Shown: piece after piece, positions 22,445 to 30,445 of the stretch
How the letters are laid out: each line of letters starts with the position of its first letter
How positions within the stretch are numbered: the stretch's first letter is position 1
Notes under the pieces: model-generated
What the model was told of the DNA's origin: nothing
Databases searched by the model: none
Seen by the model: the letters and a program-made list of their open reading frames with translations, nothing else
Program-made: the position numbers and the translations under genes
Source of the DNA: CAITUY01 sp964611575
GTDB lineage: Bacteria; Verrucomicrobiota; Kiritimatiellia; CAIKKV01; CAITUY01
Assembly (NCBI GenBank): GCA_964611575.1
Contig: CAZTAJ010000012.1
Span: forward strand, 1 to 57,772
Length of the DNA stretch: 57,772 nt
Direction: 5' to 3'

Positions 22445-22891
22445 ATGAATCTGCGCAAGTTACTGTCCGAGGACTCGATCATTCTCGAACTGAAGTCGAC
22501 CGCGAAAGAGGACATCATTCGCGAGATGATCGATTTCCTGGTGGCCCGCGGCCGCATCAGGGACCGTGAGGCCGCGCTGAAGGCGGTTCTCGATCGTGAA
22601 CTGAAGATGTCGACGGGGATGCAGCATGGCATCGCCATTCCCCACGGCAAGTCGGATTCGGTGGACAAATTGGTGACGGCGCTGGCCCTCAAGAAAGAGG
22701 GCGTGGATTTCGGGTCCATGGACGGCAAGCCATCCCAGATTTTCATCATGACGATCTCGTCGATCAGCCGGACCGGGCCGCATATCCAGTTCTTGTCCGA
22801 GATCAGCCAGGTACTCAACGACCCCGAGAAACGCGAAGCCTTGCTCAAGGCGGAGACGCCTTCGCAGGTGATCGATGTGCTGACGACCTGA
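22445..22891 (+). CDS. PTS EIIA domain protein, PtsN/fructose type
   Basis: The 148-residue protein is a single IIA type-2 domain. The phosphorylated histidine is in MQHGIAIPHGKSD near 60-72. The N-terminus MNLRKLLSEDSIILELKSTAKEDIIREMIDFL matches PtsN. It probably receives phosphate from an HPr-like protein; PtsN homologues act as regulators of potassium transport, nitrogen and cell-envelope stress rather than sugar transporters. No PTS permease is nearby. AAGGA precedes the ATG. The gene is divergent from larB across 132 bases. It lacks the DNA-binding part of the IIA protein at 7390. Confidence 0.9.
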   Translation: MNLRKLLSEDSIILELKSTAKEDIIREMIDFLVARGRIRDREAALKAVLDRELKMSTGMQHGIAIPHGKSDSVDKLVTALALKKEGVDFGSMDGKPSQIFIMTISSISRTGPHIQFLSEISQVLNDPEKREALLKAETPSQVIDVLTT

Positions 22892-23018
22892 AGCCGTCGG
22901 CCCGGGGCGCGCCGCCTGCGCCTTTCCCCGTCCGCCCACCGCGCCCCGCAAGAAAAAGGGCAGACAAGCCTCGCGGCCTGCCTGCCCTCCGGGATCGCGT
23001 CTGTTTCCGGCTGCCGGC

Positions 23019-24053
23019 TTACTTGTACTTCGCCTTGAGCGCGCAACCCTGCTTGGCACTCTGCTGCGCCAGGTCCAGGATGTGGATCGGGCGTCGTGCC
23101 CATTCGCCCGTGATCACGAGCGGCTTGGTTTTGACCAGGTGGTCGGCGATGTTCTGGTAGAGCTTCCAGCCCTCGGATTTCGGGTTGGGGTAGCGGGTCG
23201 TCACCTGGTTGCCGTCGGCATCCAGGGTGATGAGCTCGGTGGCCGGCCAGTCGAGGAGCAGGGTGCCCTTGGTGCCGACAACCTTGAACCACGGCTGGGT
23301 GGGCCGCCCGTCGATCGAGGTGGCGCGCAAGGTCGACCAGGCGCCGCTCGCGTAGCGCACGGCCAGGAACCCTTCGTCCTCGTTTGTGTCCTGCTTCCAC
23401 CGGGTCTGGCTCGCCCAGATGCCGGACCACAGGTAGCCGCTGACTTCCCGGATGTCGGCGTTGACCATTTGGAGGGTGTATTCGAGCAGGTGCACGCCCC
23501 AATCATAAAGGATGCCGCCGGAGATCGACTTGCTGGTGCGCCACCAGTCACCCGGCTTGCCGAGCCCGCCCATGGTCACGTCGACGCGCACGACCTTGCC
23601 GATGCGTCCCTTGCGGATGAGTTCCATGGCGCCCAGGATGATGCCGTCCCAGTGCCGGTTGTGGTAGGTCGACAGCACGACCCGGTTCTTCCTGGCGGCG
23701 CCAATCATGGCGTCGCACTCGGCCGTGGTGATTGCCAGCGGCTTCTCGCACACGACATGGCGGCCGTCATTGAGGCACTGCAGCGCCAGTCTGGCATGCG
23801 TGTTATGCGGGGTGATGATGGCGAGCAGGTCCACGTTCGACTTGCGCAGCATCTGGGTCACGGAGGGATAGGTCTGGATGGTCGGAAAGTCCTGCGTGGC
23901 TACGGCCAGGCGCTGCGGGTCAATTTCCGCCACCGCGGTCGGCGTCATGCCGGCCTGCTTCATTTCATTGAGGTGCGCGCGGCCCATGTTGAAGGCGCCG
24001 CCATATCCAATCACCCCGACCTTGATCTCACTGGCTCTGGTGTAATGCTTCAT
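23019..24053 (-). CDS. Gfo/Idh/MocA family oxidoreductase, partner of a ThuA protein
   Basis: The 344-residue protein has the N-terminal Rossmann motif IKVGVIGYGGAFNMGRAHL and the family signature VCEKPLAITTAECD near 91-104 with the EKP lysine. The C-terminal domain includes GGILYDWGVHLLEYTLQM with the histidine of the GxHxxD site. It starts at ATG 24053 behind AGGAATG and lies 19 bases after the ThuA gene. In Agrobacterium-type trehalose catabolism, the ThuA/ThuB pair consists of a ThuA protein and a Gfo/Idh/MocA dehydrogenase, so this could be the ThuB partner acting on a 3-keto sugar. Substrate is inferred. Confidence 0.92.
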   Translation of the reverse strand: MKHYTRASEIKVGVIGYGGAFNMGRAHLNEMKQAGMTPTAVAEIDPQRLAVATQDFPTIQTYPSVTQMLRKSNVDLLAIITPHNTHARLALQCLNDGRHVVCEKPLAITTAECDAMIGAARKNRVVLSTYHNRHWDGIILGAMELIRKGRIGKVVRVDVTMGGLGKPGDWWRTSKSISGGILYDWGVHLLEYTLQMVNADIREVSGYLWSGIWASQTRWKQDTNEDEGFLAVRYASGAWSTLRATSIDGRPTQPWFKVVGTKGTLLLDWPATELITLDADGNQVTTRYPNPKSEGWKLYQNIADHLVKTKPLVITGEWARRPIHILDLAQQSAKQGCALKAKYK

Positions 24054-24072
24054 GTCTTCATTCCTGTTTGAA

Positions 24073-24723
24073 TTACCTTGCGGCCCAGAGCATGCCGCGG
24101 CGCAGTATTTCCGGCACTTCCGGCACATCGAAGTCTTTGGCCACGTGGCCGACCGACATATAGAAGACCTTGCCCTGACCCCAGGGGCGGGTCCACACGA
24201 CCGGCATGACGGTTCCCTTGACCCAGGTGTAACCCCCGTGCTCACCGGTGAAGGTGGTGGTCGCCAGAACGGTGTTCCCCGGGTCGGTATGCATGTAGTA
24301 CTGCTCGGACTTCATGGCGAAGTCCTTGATCCCGGCCGTGATCGGATGGGTGTGATCGGTGATATTCACCGTGTAGTCCACGATCCCGCCGGGGTGGGCA
24401 ACCCACTGGCCGCCGGTCATGAACTGGTATTCGGTGTTCAGGCGGAACGCATCGCACATGCCGCCATGCCAGCCGGCCAGGCCCACGCCGTTGCGGACTG
24501 CCTCGAGCAGGGGTTTGGCCTGCTCATTCGTGATCGTGCCCATGGTCCATACCGGCACAATCAGGTTCAGCGCGTTCAGTTTGGCCGCGTCGAGGTAGCT
24601 GTCGAGCGTGCAAGAAAGCTCCACGTCGAACCCCTCCTTCCGCAGCAGCGCGGCGGCGATGTCGCCGCACGCCTTGGGCTCGTGCCCGTCCCATCCTCCC
24701 ATCACGATCAGTGCTTTTTTCAT
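24073..24723 (-). CDS. ThuA-like domain protein
   Basis: The 216-residue protein is a complete ThuA (glutamine-amidotransferase-like) domain: KALIVMGGWDGHEPKACG at the start, GVGLAGWHGGMCDAF near 106-120, and PVVWTRPWGQGKVFYMSVGH near 186-205, all typical of ThuA. The WHGG pattern and the HP of ITDHTHPIT suit the family. ThuA proteins act with Gfo/Idh/MocA enzymes in utilisation of trehalose and other keto-glycosides. Two such enzymes flank it here (24789 upstream and 23019 downstream on the same strand), so all three probably form one operon. I chose ATG 24723 because AGAAGGA lies upstream and the family starts there. Confidence 0.9.
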   Translation of the reverse strand: MKKALIVMGGWDGHEPKACGDIAAALLRKEGFDVELSCTLDSYLDAAKLNALNLIVPVWTMGTITNEQAKPLLEAVRNGVGLAGWHGGMCDAFRLNTEYQFMTGGQWVAHPGGIVDYTVNITDHTHPITAGIKDFAMKSEQYYMHTDPGNTVLATTTFTGEHGGYTWVKGTVMPVVWTRPWGQGKVFYMSVGHVAKDFDVPEVPEILRRGMLWAAR

Positions 24724-24788
24724 AGAACCGTCTGTCCTTCTGGCCGGGGTTGTCCCGGGGTGGTTGAAGAGGTCTGCCTGGCGATGCG

Positions 24789-25889
24789 TCAATCGATCGT
24801 GCCCGGCCGCAGGTCGGGGGGCAGGGGGGCCGGGCGCTCACAGGTGCTGCCCAGGGCGATGTGGCGTCCCTGCGCCGAGGCTTCGTGCAGGGCGACCATG
24901 ATGTCGAGCACGTGGAAGGCCAGGTCGCCGTTTGCCCGGTGCGGGCGGTTGCCGCGAATGGCGGCGGCCATGTCGGCCACGCCGATGCCGCGGCTGTTCT
25001 CCGCATAGCCGAAGAGAAGGGGGACTTCCTTCCACTCGCTCATGCCGGTCCGGCGCACGCGCACCGGTCCGCCGAACCCGTTGGGATCCGGCACGGAGAG
25101 CGTGCCTTCACTCCCGTAGATTTCGATGCGCGGCAATTCGGCGTGCGGCACGTCGAAGCTCGTGATGATCGTGCCCGCCGCGCCGCAGGCGAATTCCATG
25201 AGTCCCGCCACGTGGGTGGGAACCTCCACCGGGATGCGCTTGCCGCATTTGGGCTTGCTGGTGATGAGGCGTTCGGGGAAGGAGACCTGCGTCATGCCGG
25301 TCACGCGGTGAACGGGGCCGAGCAGGCTGATGAGTGCGGTCAGGTAGTAGGGGCCCATGTCGAACATCGGGCCGCCGCCGGTTTCATAGTAGAATTCCGG
25401 GTCGGGGTGCCAGCTTTCGTGGCCACGGCACATCATGAATGCCGTGGCGGCGACCGGGCGGCCGATCCAGCCGTCATCGATCAGCTTGCGGCAGGTTTGC
25501 AGCCCGCCGCCCAGGAAGGTGTCGGGCGCCGATCCCACGCGGAGTCCTTTCCGGCGCGCCAGATCCAGAATGCGTTGCCCGTCGGCGCGGGTGATGGCCA
25601 GCGGCTTCTCGGCATGCACGTGTTTCCCGGCTTCCAGCGCGGCGAGGTCGACCGACATGTGCGCTTTTGGGATCGTCAAGTTGATGACGATTTCGATGGA
25701 TGGGTCGGCGAGCAGTTCCTCGACTGAGCAGGCGCGTGGAACGCCGAACTCCTGTGCCCGCTGACGCGCCTTTTCCGGAATCAGGTCGGCACAGGCGGCC
25801 AGGTGGAGGTGCTCGAACGCCTGCGCGTTCTTGAAGTAGATGGAACTGATGTTGCCGCATCCGACAATGCCCACAGGGGTTTTTTGCAT
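24789..25889 (-). CDS. Gfo/Idh/MocA family oxidoreductase, first gene of the ThuA cluster
   Basis: The 366-residue protein begins PVGIVGCGNISSIYFKNAQ, the dinucleotide-binding motif, and has HAEKPLAITRADGQ near 93-106 with the EKP lysine, then GGGPMFDMGPYYLTALISLLG with the active region of the second domain. It is the largest of the three family members in the window. It should work with the ThuA protein and the second dehydrogenase downstream on a glycoside or keto sugar; the exact substrate is unknown. No ribosome binding site is visible, and the ATG at 25889 is near the -10 box of the promoter at 25902-25930. The frame continues upstream without coding character. Confidence 0.92.
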   Translation of the reverse strand: MQKTPVGIVGCGNISSIYFKNAQAFEHLHLAACADLIPEKARQRAQEFGVPRACSVEELLADPSIEIVINLTIPKAHMSVDLAALEAGKHVHAEKPLAITRADGQRILDLARRKGLRVGSAPDTFLGGGLQTCRKLIDDGWIGRPVAATAFMMCRGHESWHPDPEFYYETGGGPMFDMGPYYLTALISLLGPVHRVTGMTQVSFPERLITSKPKCGKRIPVEVPTHVAGLMEFACGAAGTIITSFDVPHAELPRIEIYGSEGTLSVPDPNGFGGPVRVRRTGMSEWKEVPLLFGYAENSRGIGVADMAAAIRGNRPHRANGDLAFHVLDIMVALHEASAQGRHIALGSTCERPAPLPPDLRPGTID

Positions 25890-25901
25890 AATGAGGGCTA
25901 G

Positions 25902-25930
25902 GGTATACGGCATTCCGGCACAAGGGACAA
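25902..25930 (-). promoter_or_regulatory. promoter of the Gfo-ThuA-Gfo cluster
   Basis: On the minus strand, TTGTCC (25930-25925) precedes TATACC (25907-25902) by 17 bases. The ATG at 25889 starts 12 bases after the -10 box, so the leader would be only about five bases long and holds no ribosome binding site. The match to consensus is moderate. The divergent pilus-locus promoter is 25 bases away. Confidence 0.5.
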
Positions 25931-25954
25931 GCGACTTTTCCCCTTTTTTTTCTT

Positions 25955-25982
25955 TTGCATTCGTCTCTTCAAAGCCTATACT
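25955..25982 (+). promoter_or_regulatory. promoter of the pilus-like locus
   Basis: TTGCAT at 25955-25960 and TATACT at 25977-25982 are spaced 16 bases and match the sigma70 consensus in four and five positions. The start would be near 25989, giving a leader of about 50 bases that holds AAGGAG before the ATG at 26041. It is the only good promoter ahead of the five close-packed genes that end at 33514. Confidence 0.6.
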
Positions 25983-26040
25983 GGCGCGTATGTTTTGGGC
26001 AGGCATGGTTTCTGCCCCATTCCCTGAAGGAGCGCCGCAG

Positions 26041-26673
26041 ATGAATCGCACTCAATCATGGATCGTGATAGCCGCCGCGATTGCTTTGACGGCCATCGGC
26101 AGCTTGGAATCTCGCGCCCAGGCCGCGCGGCAGCGTCCCGTGGCCACGCGTCCCGCTTCCGAGACGTTCAACGGCCCGGTGCGGATCCGCCAATTTACGG
26201 GGTATGGTCCGCGCGCCCTGATCAAGATTCCCGACATTTTCGGCCGGGGTCGCGCCGCGGCGCGCGACTGGGTGGAAATGCAGGTGGTTTTCGACAGCGA
26301 GCCCGAGTGGATGGATGAGGTGACATTCCAGTACTACGCCCTCCTGCATGACCGGACCACAGGTGATTACACGTTCTTGAAAGGCCTGGTCCTGAACATC
26401 GATGTGGCGCGCGGCAAGAATCACATGAGTTCCGCCTACATCCGGCCGAACACGGTGGCCCGGTACGGGGAGGTCGTCGCCGTGGCGGTCGAGGTGCTTT
26501 ACAAGGGTGAAGTCGTGGGCGCCCAGTCCGACGGCAAACTTCCGAAAGCCCAGCCCCTTCCCGTGGATTGGTGGAAGAATCCGAAGTTGGTGGCCAAGGA
26601 CGGTTTGATTCTGGCCAAGCCACAGACGCCGTTCGCTTATGTGAGCTATGACGACTACGAGGCGGTGAAGTAA
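26041..26673 (+). CDS. Amuc_1102-like pilus-locus protein
   Basis: The 210-residue protein has a signal peptide (about 1-27, SLESRAQA cleavage region). The mature domain begins GPVRIRQFTGYGPRALIKIPDIF and continues with WVEMQVVFDSEPEWMDEVTFQYYAL and GDYTFLKGLVLNIDVARGKNH, which has the all-beta look of the Amuc_1102 family of Akkermansia and its relatives. It is the first of five adjacent genes in the Amuc_1102-1098 order. AAGGAG lies nine bases before the ATG. The pilM-like gene begins three bases after its stop. The product is probably periplasmic or attached to the outer membrane; its precise task is unknown even in Akkermansia. Confidence 0.78.
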   Translation: MNRTQSWIVIAAAIALTAIGSLESRAQAARQRPVATRPASETFNGPVRIRQFTGYGPRALIKIPDIFGRGRAAARDWVEMQVVFDSEPEWMDEVTFQYYALLHDRTTGDYTFLKGLVLNIDVARGKNHMSSAYIRPNTVARYGEVVAVAVEVLYKGEVVGAQSDGKLPKAQPLPVDWWKNPKLVAKDGLILAKPQTPFAYVSYDDYEAVK

Positions 26674-26676
26674 GCC

Positions 26677-28347
26677 ATGCTTGGTCAGGATCGCATTCTC
26701 GCCCTTGACATCGGCGCCAGCAAACTGGTGGTCGCCGAGTTCAAATCGGTCAAACCGTCCGGTATTGAACTGGTCAACTATGCGGTTGCCCCGTTGGGGC
26801 TGGATCCTGACAGCACGGCGGACCCGGCGGCCTACATCGTGTCCTCCATCCGCGACATTCTGCGCAGCAGCGGCATCCGGCCCGGCCCCGTGGCCGTGTC
26901 GATTTCGGGCCAGATGGTCTTCCCGCGCTACGTGCGGTTGCCGCCGGTTACGCCCGACAAGATCAACCAGATCGTTCGTTACGAGGCCCAGCAGAATGTT
27001 CCGTTCCCGATGGACGAGGTGGTGTGGGACTACCAGTTGATCGGGCAGGAAACCGGCGATTTGAGCGTGATGCTGGTGGCCGTCAAGGGCGACGTGGTGA
27101 AGAACCTCACGGACTGCGTGGAGGCGGCGGGGTTGGATCCGGTGTTGGTGGATGTGTCGCCGCTGGCCCTCTACAATGCGGTGCGGTACAACTACGCCGA
27201 CCTGCCGGGCTGCACGATGATTCTGGACATGGGCGCCCGCTCCACAAACGTGGTGTTTGTGGAGGGCACCCGCATCTTCAGCCGCAGTATTCCCGTGGCC
27301 GGCATCGCGGTGACCAAAGATGTGATGAAGGAGTTCGAACTGCCTTTCGAGGAGGCCGAGCAACTGAAGGTCGCGCATGCGTTTGTCGGCTTTGGCGGCG
27401 TGTATGAAGGGCACGAAGTCGGGGTGGCCGACCGGACGTCCAAGATCGTGCGCAACGTCATGACGCGCCTGCACGCCGAGGTCACCCGCACGATCAATTT
27501 CTACCGCAGCCAGCAGGGAGGCAGCCAGCCGTCCATGGTGCTGTTGGCGGGCGGCTGTTCGGTAATCCCGCACGCCAACACGTTCCTGAAGGAAAAGCTC
27601 AAGATGGAGGTGGATTTCCTCAATCCCTTCCGGAATGTGGCCGTCAACGCGGGGATCTCGTCGGAAAAGATCGGCGCCGAGGTGCATTTGCTGGGCGAGG
27701 TGGTGGGCCTGGCGCTGCGACGGTCGTTGTCCTGCCCGGTGGAAATCAATCTGCTGCCGCCCGAACTGGTGGCGCGCAAGGTGTTCCAGCGGCGTCTGCC
27801 TTTTTTTGCGATGGCCGCCGTGGGACTCATCTTGATCATGCTCGTCTTCTGGGTGTTCCTGCACCGCAAGCGAGCGATGGCGGAGGACCGGCTGGGCAAG
27901 GTCCAGACGCGCGTGGAGCAACTGACGGCGCCCAACGAACGGCTGAATCAACTGGGCAAGCAGTCGGAGGAAGTCCTGGCCAAGGCCGGGGTGTTGGGCG
28001 ATTTGATCGCCACGCGGACACGCTGGGCCACCCTCGTCAGCGATCTGCATGGTCGACTGATCGACGGCATGTGGTTGACCTCCCTCCAACCCACGGCCAA
28101 AACCGACAATGGCGTGACAACGACGCGGCTGTTGATCCAGGGCATGGGATTCAGTGACAAGGTCAGCCATCAGGCGATTTCGGACTTTGCCGCGTCGCTG
28201 AAGGGGGTAGGCTATATTTCAGATGACGTTCAGATCCGTAAGATCAAGCCCGTGTCGGGCACGGACTACGTCAGTGAATTTGTGATTGATGCGGGGCTCA
28301 CCGAGAAGCCGGCGAAACCCAAGGGGGAGAGGCCGGCCGGAGGCTGA
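26677..28347 (+). CDS. pilM: PilM-PilN fusion, Amuc_1101-like inner-membrane pilus component
   Basis: The 556-residue protein has two parts. Residues 1-360 are a cytoplasmic actin-like PilM: ILALDIGASKLVVAEFK, VRYEAQQNVPFPMDEVVWDYQ and ILDMGARSTNVVFVEG are its nucleotide-site motifs. Residues about 370-392 (LPFFAMAAVGLILIMLVFWVFL) form one membrane segment. After it comes a periplasmic coiled coil (about 395-430) and a ferredoxin-like domain with WATLVSDLHGRLIDGMWLTSLQP, typical of PilN. In type IV pili PilM and PilN are separate proteins that bind each other through the PilN N-terminus, so here they are one chain. The later genes encode the other inner-membrane and outer-membrane parts. Confidence 0.88.
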   Translation: MLGQDRILALDIGASKLVVAEFKSVKPSGIELVNYAVAPLGLDPDSTADPAAYIVSSIRDILRSSGIRPGPVAVSISGQMVFPRYVRLPPVTPDKINQIVRYEAQQNVPFPMDEVVWDYQLIGQETGDLSVMLVAVKGDVVKNLTDCVEAAGLDPVLVDVSPLALYNAVRYNYADLPGCTMILDMGARSTNVVFVEGTRIFSRSIPVAGIAVTKDVMKEFELPFEEAEQLKVAHAFVGFGGVYEGHEVGVADRTSKIVRNVMTRLHAEVTRTINFYRSQQGGSQPSMVLLAGGCSVIPHANTFLKEKLKMEVDFLNPFRNVAVNAGISSEKIGAEVHLLGEVVGLALRRSLSCPVEINLLPPELVARKVFQRRLPFFAMAAVGLILIMLVFWVFLHRKRAMAEDRLGKVQTRVEQLTAPNERLNQLGKQSEEVLAKAGVLGDLIATRTRWATLVSDLHGRLIDGMWLTSLQPTAKTDNGVTTTRLLIQGMGFSDKVSHQAISDFAASLKGVGYISDDVQIRKIKPVSGTDYVSEFVIDAGLTEKPAKPKGERPAGG

Positions 28348-28363
28348 CGGATTCTGAGGCACT

Positions 28364-29383
28364 ATGGGTTCACGTCGTAAAATGGTATTGGCGGTGGCAG
28401 TGGTCCTGCTGACCATCCTGTTCATCGCGGCCGCCGGCCTGCTCGTGCTGGGGTTCATGGCTTTTTATCGCGCTGAGTCTGCCCTCAGTGCAAGCAAGGG
28501 CCAGCTTGAATTCCTCTACAGTCGCAATCCATTCCCCTCCGACCAGAACCTGAAAATCGAGCGCACGAATCTCGATGTGCTGCGAAGCGAACTGAACAAA
28601 CTGGCGGCGGACCTGAGCCGGGGGCAGGCTGAAGTGGTCGACCAGAGTCCGGCGAAGTTCGTCACCCAGTTCTGGGAAATCCGCAAGGCGTTGCTGGCGA
28701 AGGCCCGCGATGCCGGCGTCAAAGTGGTGGACACATTCGACTTCGGTTTCGGCCGTCACATGCAGGGGACGCTGCCGGCGGCGAAGGACGTGGCGCGGCT
28801 GACGCAACAGTTGCGGATCGTGGAGACCTTGTGCGGGGTGTTCTACGGCGCGCGCATCACGGAATTACGGGGCATTGGGCGCGAGGAGTTTGAAGAAGAC
28901 GCGGCGGCGGGTGCTGCGGCGCGTCCTGCCGATGAGGTCCCCGGCGGTCGGGGTCGCGTCCGTCGCTCGGAACCGGCGGGGCCGACGTCCCTGAACAGTG
29001 TGAACTCGGAGACCGGCGTGGTCCCGGAAGGTCAACTGTTCGGGAAGTGGCACTTTGTGCTGAGCTTCTCGGCCCGGGAAAGCGCGCTGATCCAGGCGCT
29101 TGACGGCCTTTCCCGAAGCCCGTTGTTTGTTGCGGTCACCCGCATTGAACTGACGGGCGACAGCAATGTGATTGTCCAGGGGGCCGATGCGGCCGCCAAG
29201 GCGCGGGACGCGCAGGGCGAGGCGGAGGGGGCGCAGGCTGCCAAGCCCGTGCAGAGTACGTTGTCCCGCGATCTGCGCATCGTCTGTGGTCGTGATATTC
29301 CGGTGTCGGTGAAAATGGAAGTCGACGTCTACCAATTTGCAAAGCAGGCGGATGCGACGGCCGCGGCGGAGGGAGCCCAATGA
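28364..29383 (+). CDS. Amuc_1100-like pilus-locus membrane protein
   Basis: The 339-residue protein has an N-terminal membrane anchor (about 8-31, VLAVAVVLLTILFIAAAGLLVLGF), then a helical coiled region (about 32-80) and two alpha/beta domains that resemble the Amuc_1100 fold. Its place after PilM-N, where PilO normally lies, and its topology suggest a PilO-like role in the inner-membrane alignment complex. In Akkermansia, Amuc_1100 is an abundant exported protein that can also act on host cells; whether this protein does so cannot be seen. GAGG precedes the ATG, and the next gene overlaps by four bases. A flexible linker of Gly/Arg/Pro-rich residues lies near 180-210. Confidence 0.78.
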   Translation: MGSRRKMVLAVAVVLLTILFIAAAGLLVLGFMAFYRAESALSASKGQLEFLYSRNPFPSDQNLKIERTNLDVLRSELNKLAADLSRGQAEVVDQSPAKFVTQFWEIRKALLAKARDAGVKVVDTFDFGFGRHMQGTLPAAKDVARLTQQLRIVETLCGVFYGARITELRGIGREEFEEDAAAGAAARPADEVPGGRGRVRRSEPAGPTSLNSVNSETGVVPEGQLFGKWHFVLSFSARESALIQALDGLSRSPLFVAVTRIELTGDSNVIVQGADAAAKARDAQGEAEGAQAAKPVQSTLSRDLRIVCGRDIPVSVKMEVDVYQFAKQADATAAAEGAQ

Positions 29384-30402
29384 GCATGCGCCGGATGGGC
29401 TCGTGGCTGAAGAGGACCTATGACCGGATCATTGCGTCGGTGGTGTTGCTGGCGCTTTTTGTGTCGCTGATCCTGCTGGCCGTCTATGCCCAATTGCTCA
29501 AGGGGCGGCAAGAGGCGTTCGACAACGAACTCAAGGGGCTGGTGCCGAAACATGCCGACGCGCAACCAGTAGATATCAGTCGGTTCACCTCGGGCCACCA
29601 GACGCTGAACGAACCAATGCAGATCGGCGAATGGACCCTGCGGCTGCTCACGCCTGAGTTGCGGGTGAGTTGTGTCAACTGCGAGCGCCCCATCCCCTAC
29701 GCGGCCACCAACTGCAGCTTCTGCAAGACCCTGCAACCGGAGTCCACGCCCGATGTCGACAAGGACGATGACGGCATGTTCGACACGTGGGAGACTGAGC
29801 ATGGTTTGAACCCGTTGGACCCCGAAGATGCGAACACGGATGCGGATCGGGACGGGTTCTCGAACAAGGACGAATACCTGTTCAAGACCGATCCCCAGGC
29901 CCCGGCCAGTCATCCGTCGGCGCTGGCCAAGGTGACGGTCGAGACCATCACGCCGATTCCTTTCGATCTGATATTCAAGAGCATCAGCCGGGTTGCCGGC
30001 AAGGCGCTGTACCAGATCAACCTGCGCAAGGATGGCCGAACCTACTTTGCGGCGGTCGGCGATGCGGTGGAGGGATTCAAGATTGTCGCTTGTGACGAGT
30101 CAGCGCCCAATGCGCCGATGCTGACGGTGGAGCGCAATGGCAAGACCATCGTTCTGAGCAAGGGCAAGGTTGTGCCCCGCAGCGAATATGAAGTTGGTCT
30201 TCTCTATGCGATTGACGGCACCCGCATCGCGACACGGGTAGACGGCGAGTTTGAGCTCAAGGGAGTCAAATATCAGGTCAAAATGGTTGACAGTAATACC
30301 CGCCGTGTTCTAATACACGACCCTTCTCGGGATATGGATGTCTGGATTGGCGAGGCGGCCAAGGCGCCCTCCGGAACCGAACCCAAGGATGAGGGGGCGT
30401 AG
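29380..30402 (+). CDS. Amuc_1099-like pilus-locus protein with zinc ribbon and calcium-loop repeats
   Basis: The 340-residue protein has one membrane segment (about 17-37), which puts the rest in the periplasm. A four-cysteine zinc ribbon follows: Cys98/Cys101 in SCVNCERP and Cys112/Cys115 in NCSFCKT. Next, residues about 125-172 hold Asp-rich thrombospondin type 3-like calcium loops (DVDKDDDGMFDTWE and DANTDADRDGFSNKDE). The C-terminal half is a beta domain like PilP, the lipoprotein that joins the inner complex to the secretin. Its four-base overlap with the preceding gene supports co-translation. The role as linker to the secretin encoded next is inferred from order and from the Amuc_1099 family. 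Confidence 0.8.
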   Translation: MSMRRMGSWLKRTYDRIIASVVLLALFVSLILLAVYAQLLKGRQEAFDNELKGLVPKHADAQPVDISRFTSGHQTLNEPMQIGEWTLRLLTPELRVSCVNCERPIPYAATNCSFCKTLQPESTPDVDKDDDGMFDTWETEHGLNPLDPEDANTDADRDGFSNKDEYLFKTDPQAPASHPSALAKVTVETITPIPFDLIFKSISRVAGKALYQINLRKDGRTYFAAVGDAVEGFKIVACDESAPNAPMLTVERNGKTIVLSKGKVVPRSEYEVGLLYAIDGTRIATRVDGEFELKGVKYQVKMVDSNTRRVLIHDPSRDMDVWIGEAAKAPSGTEPKDEGA

Positions 30403-30445
30403 GGGGGCGGGCGCACCGCGCACTTTTGTTAGGAGAAACTCCAAT

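Noticed and set aside
26056..28170. A 704-codon minus-strand open frame opposite the pilM gene
   Set aside because: The product is His/Arg-rich shadow sequence, while the plus strand has PilM and PilN motifs.
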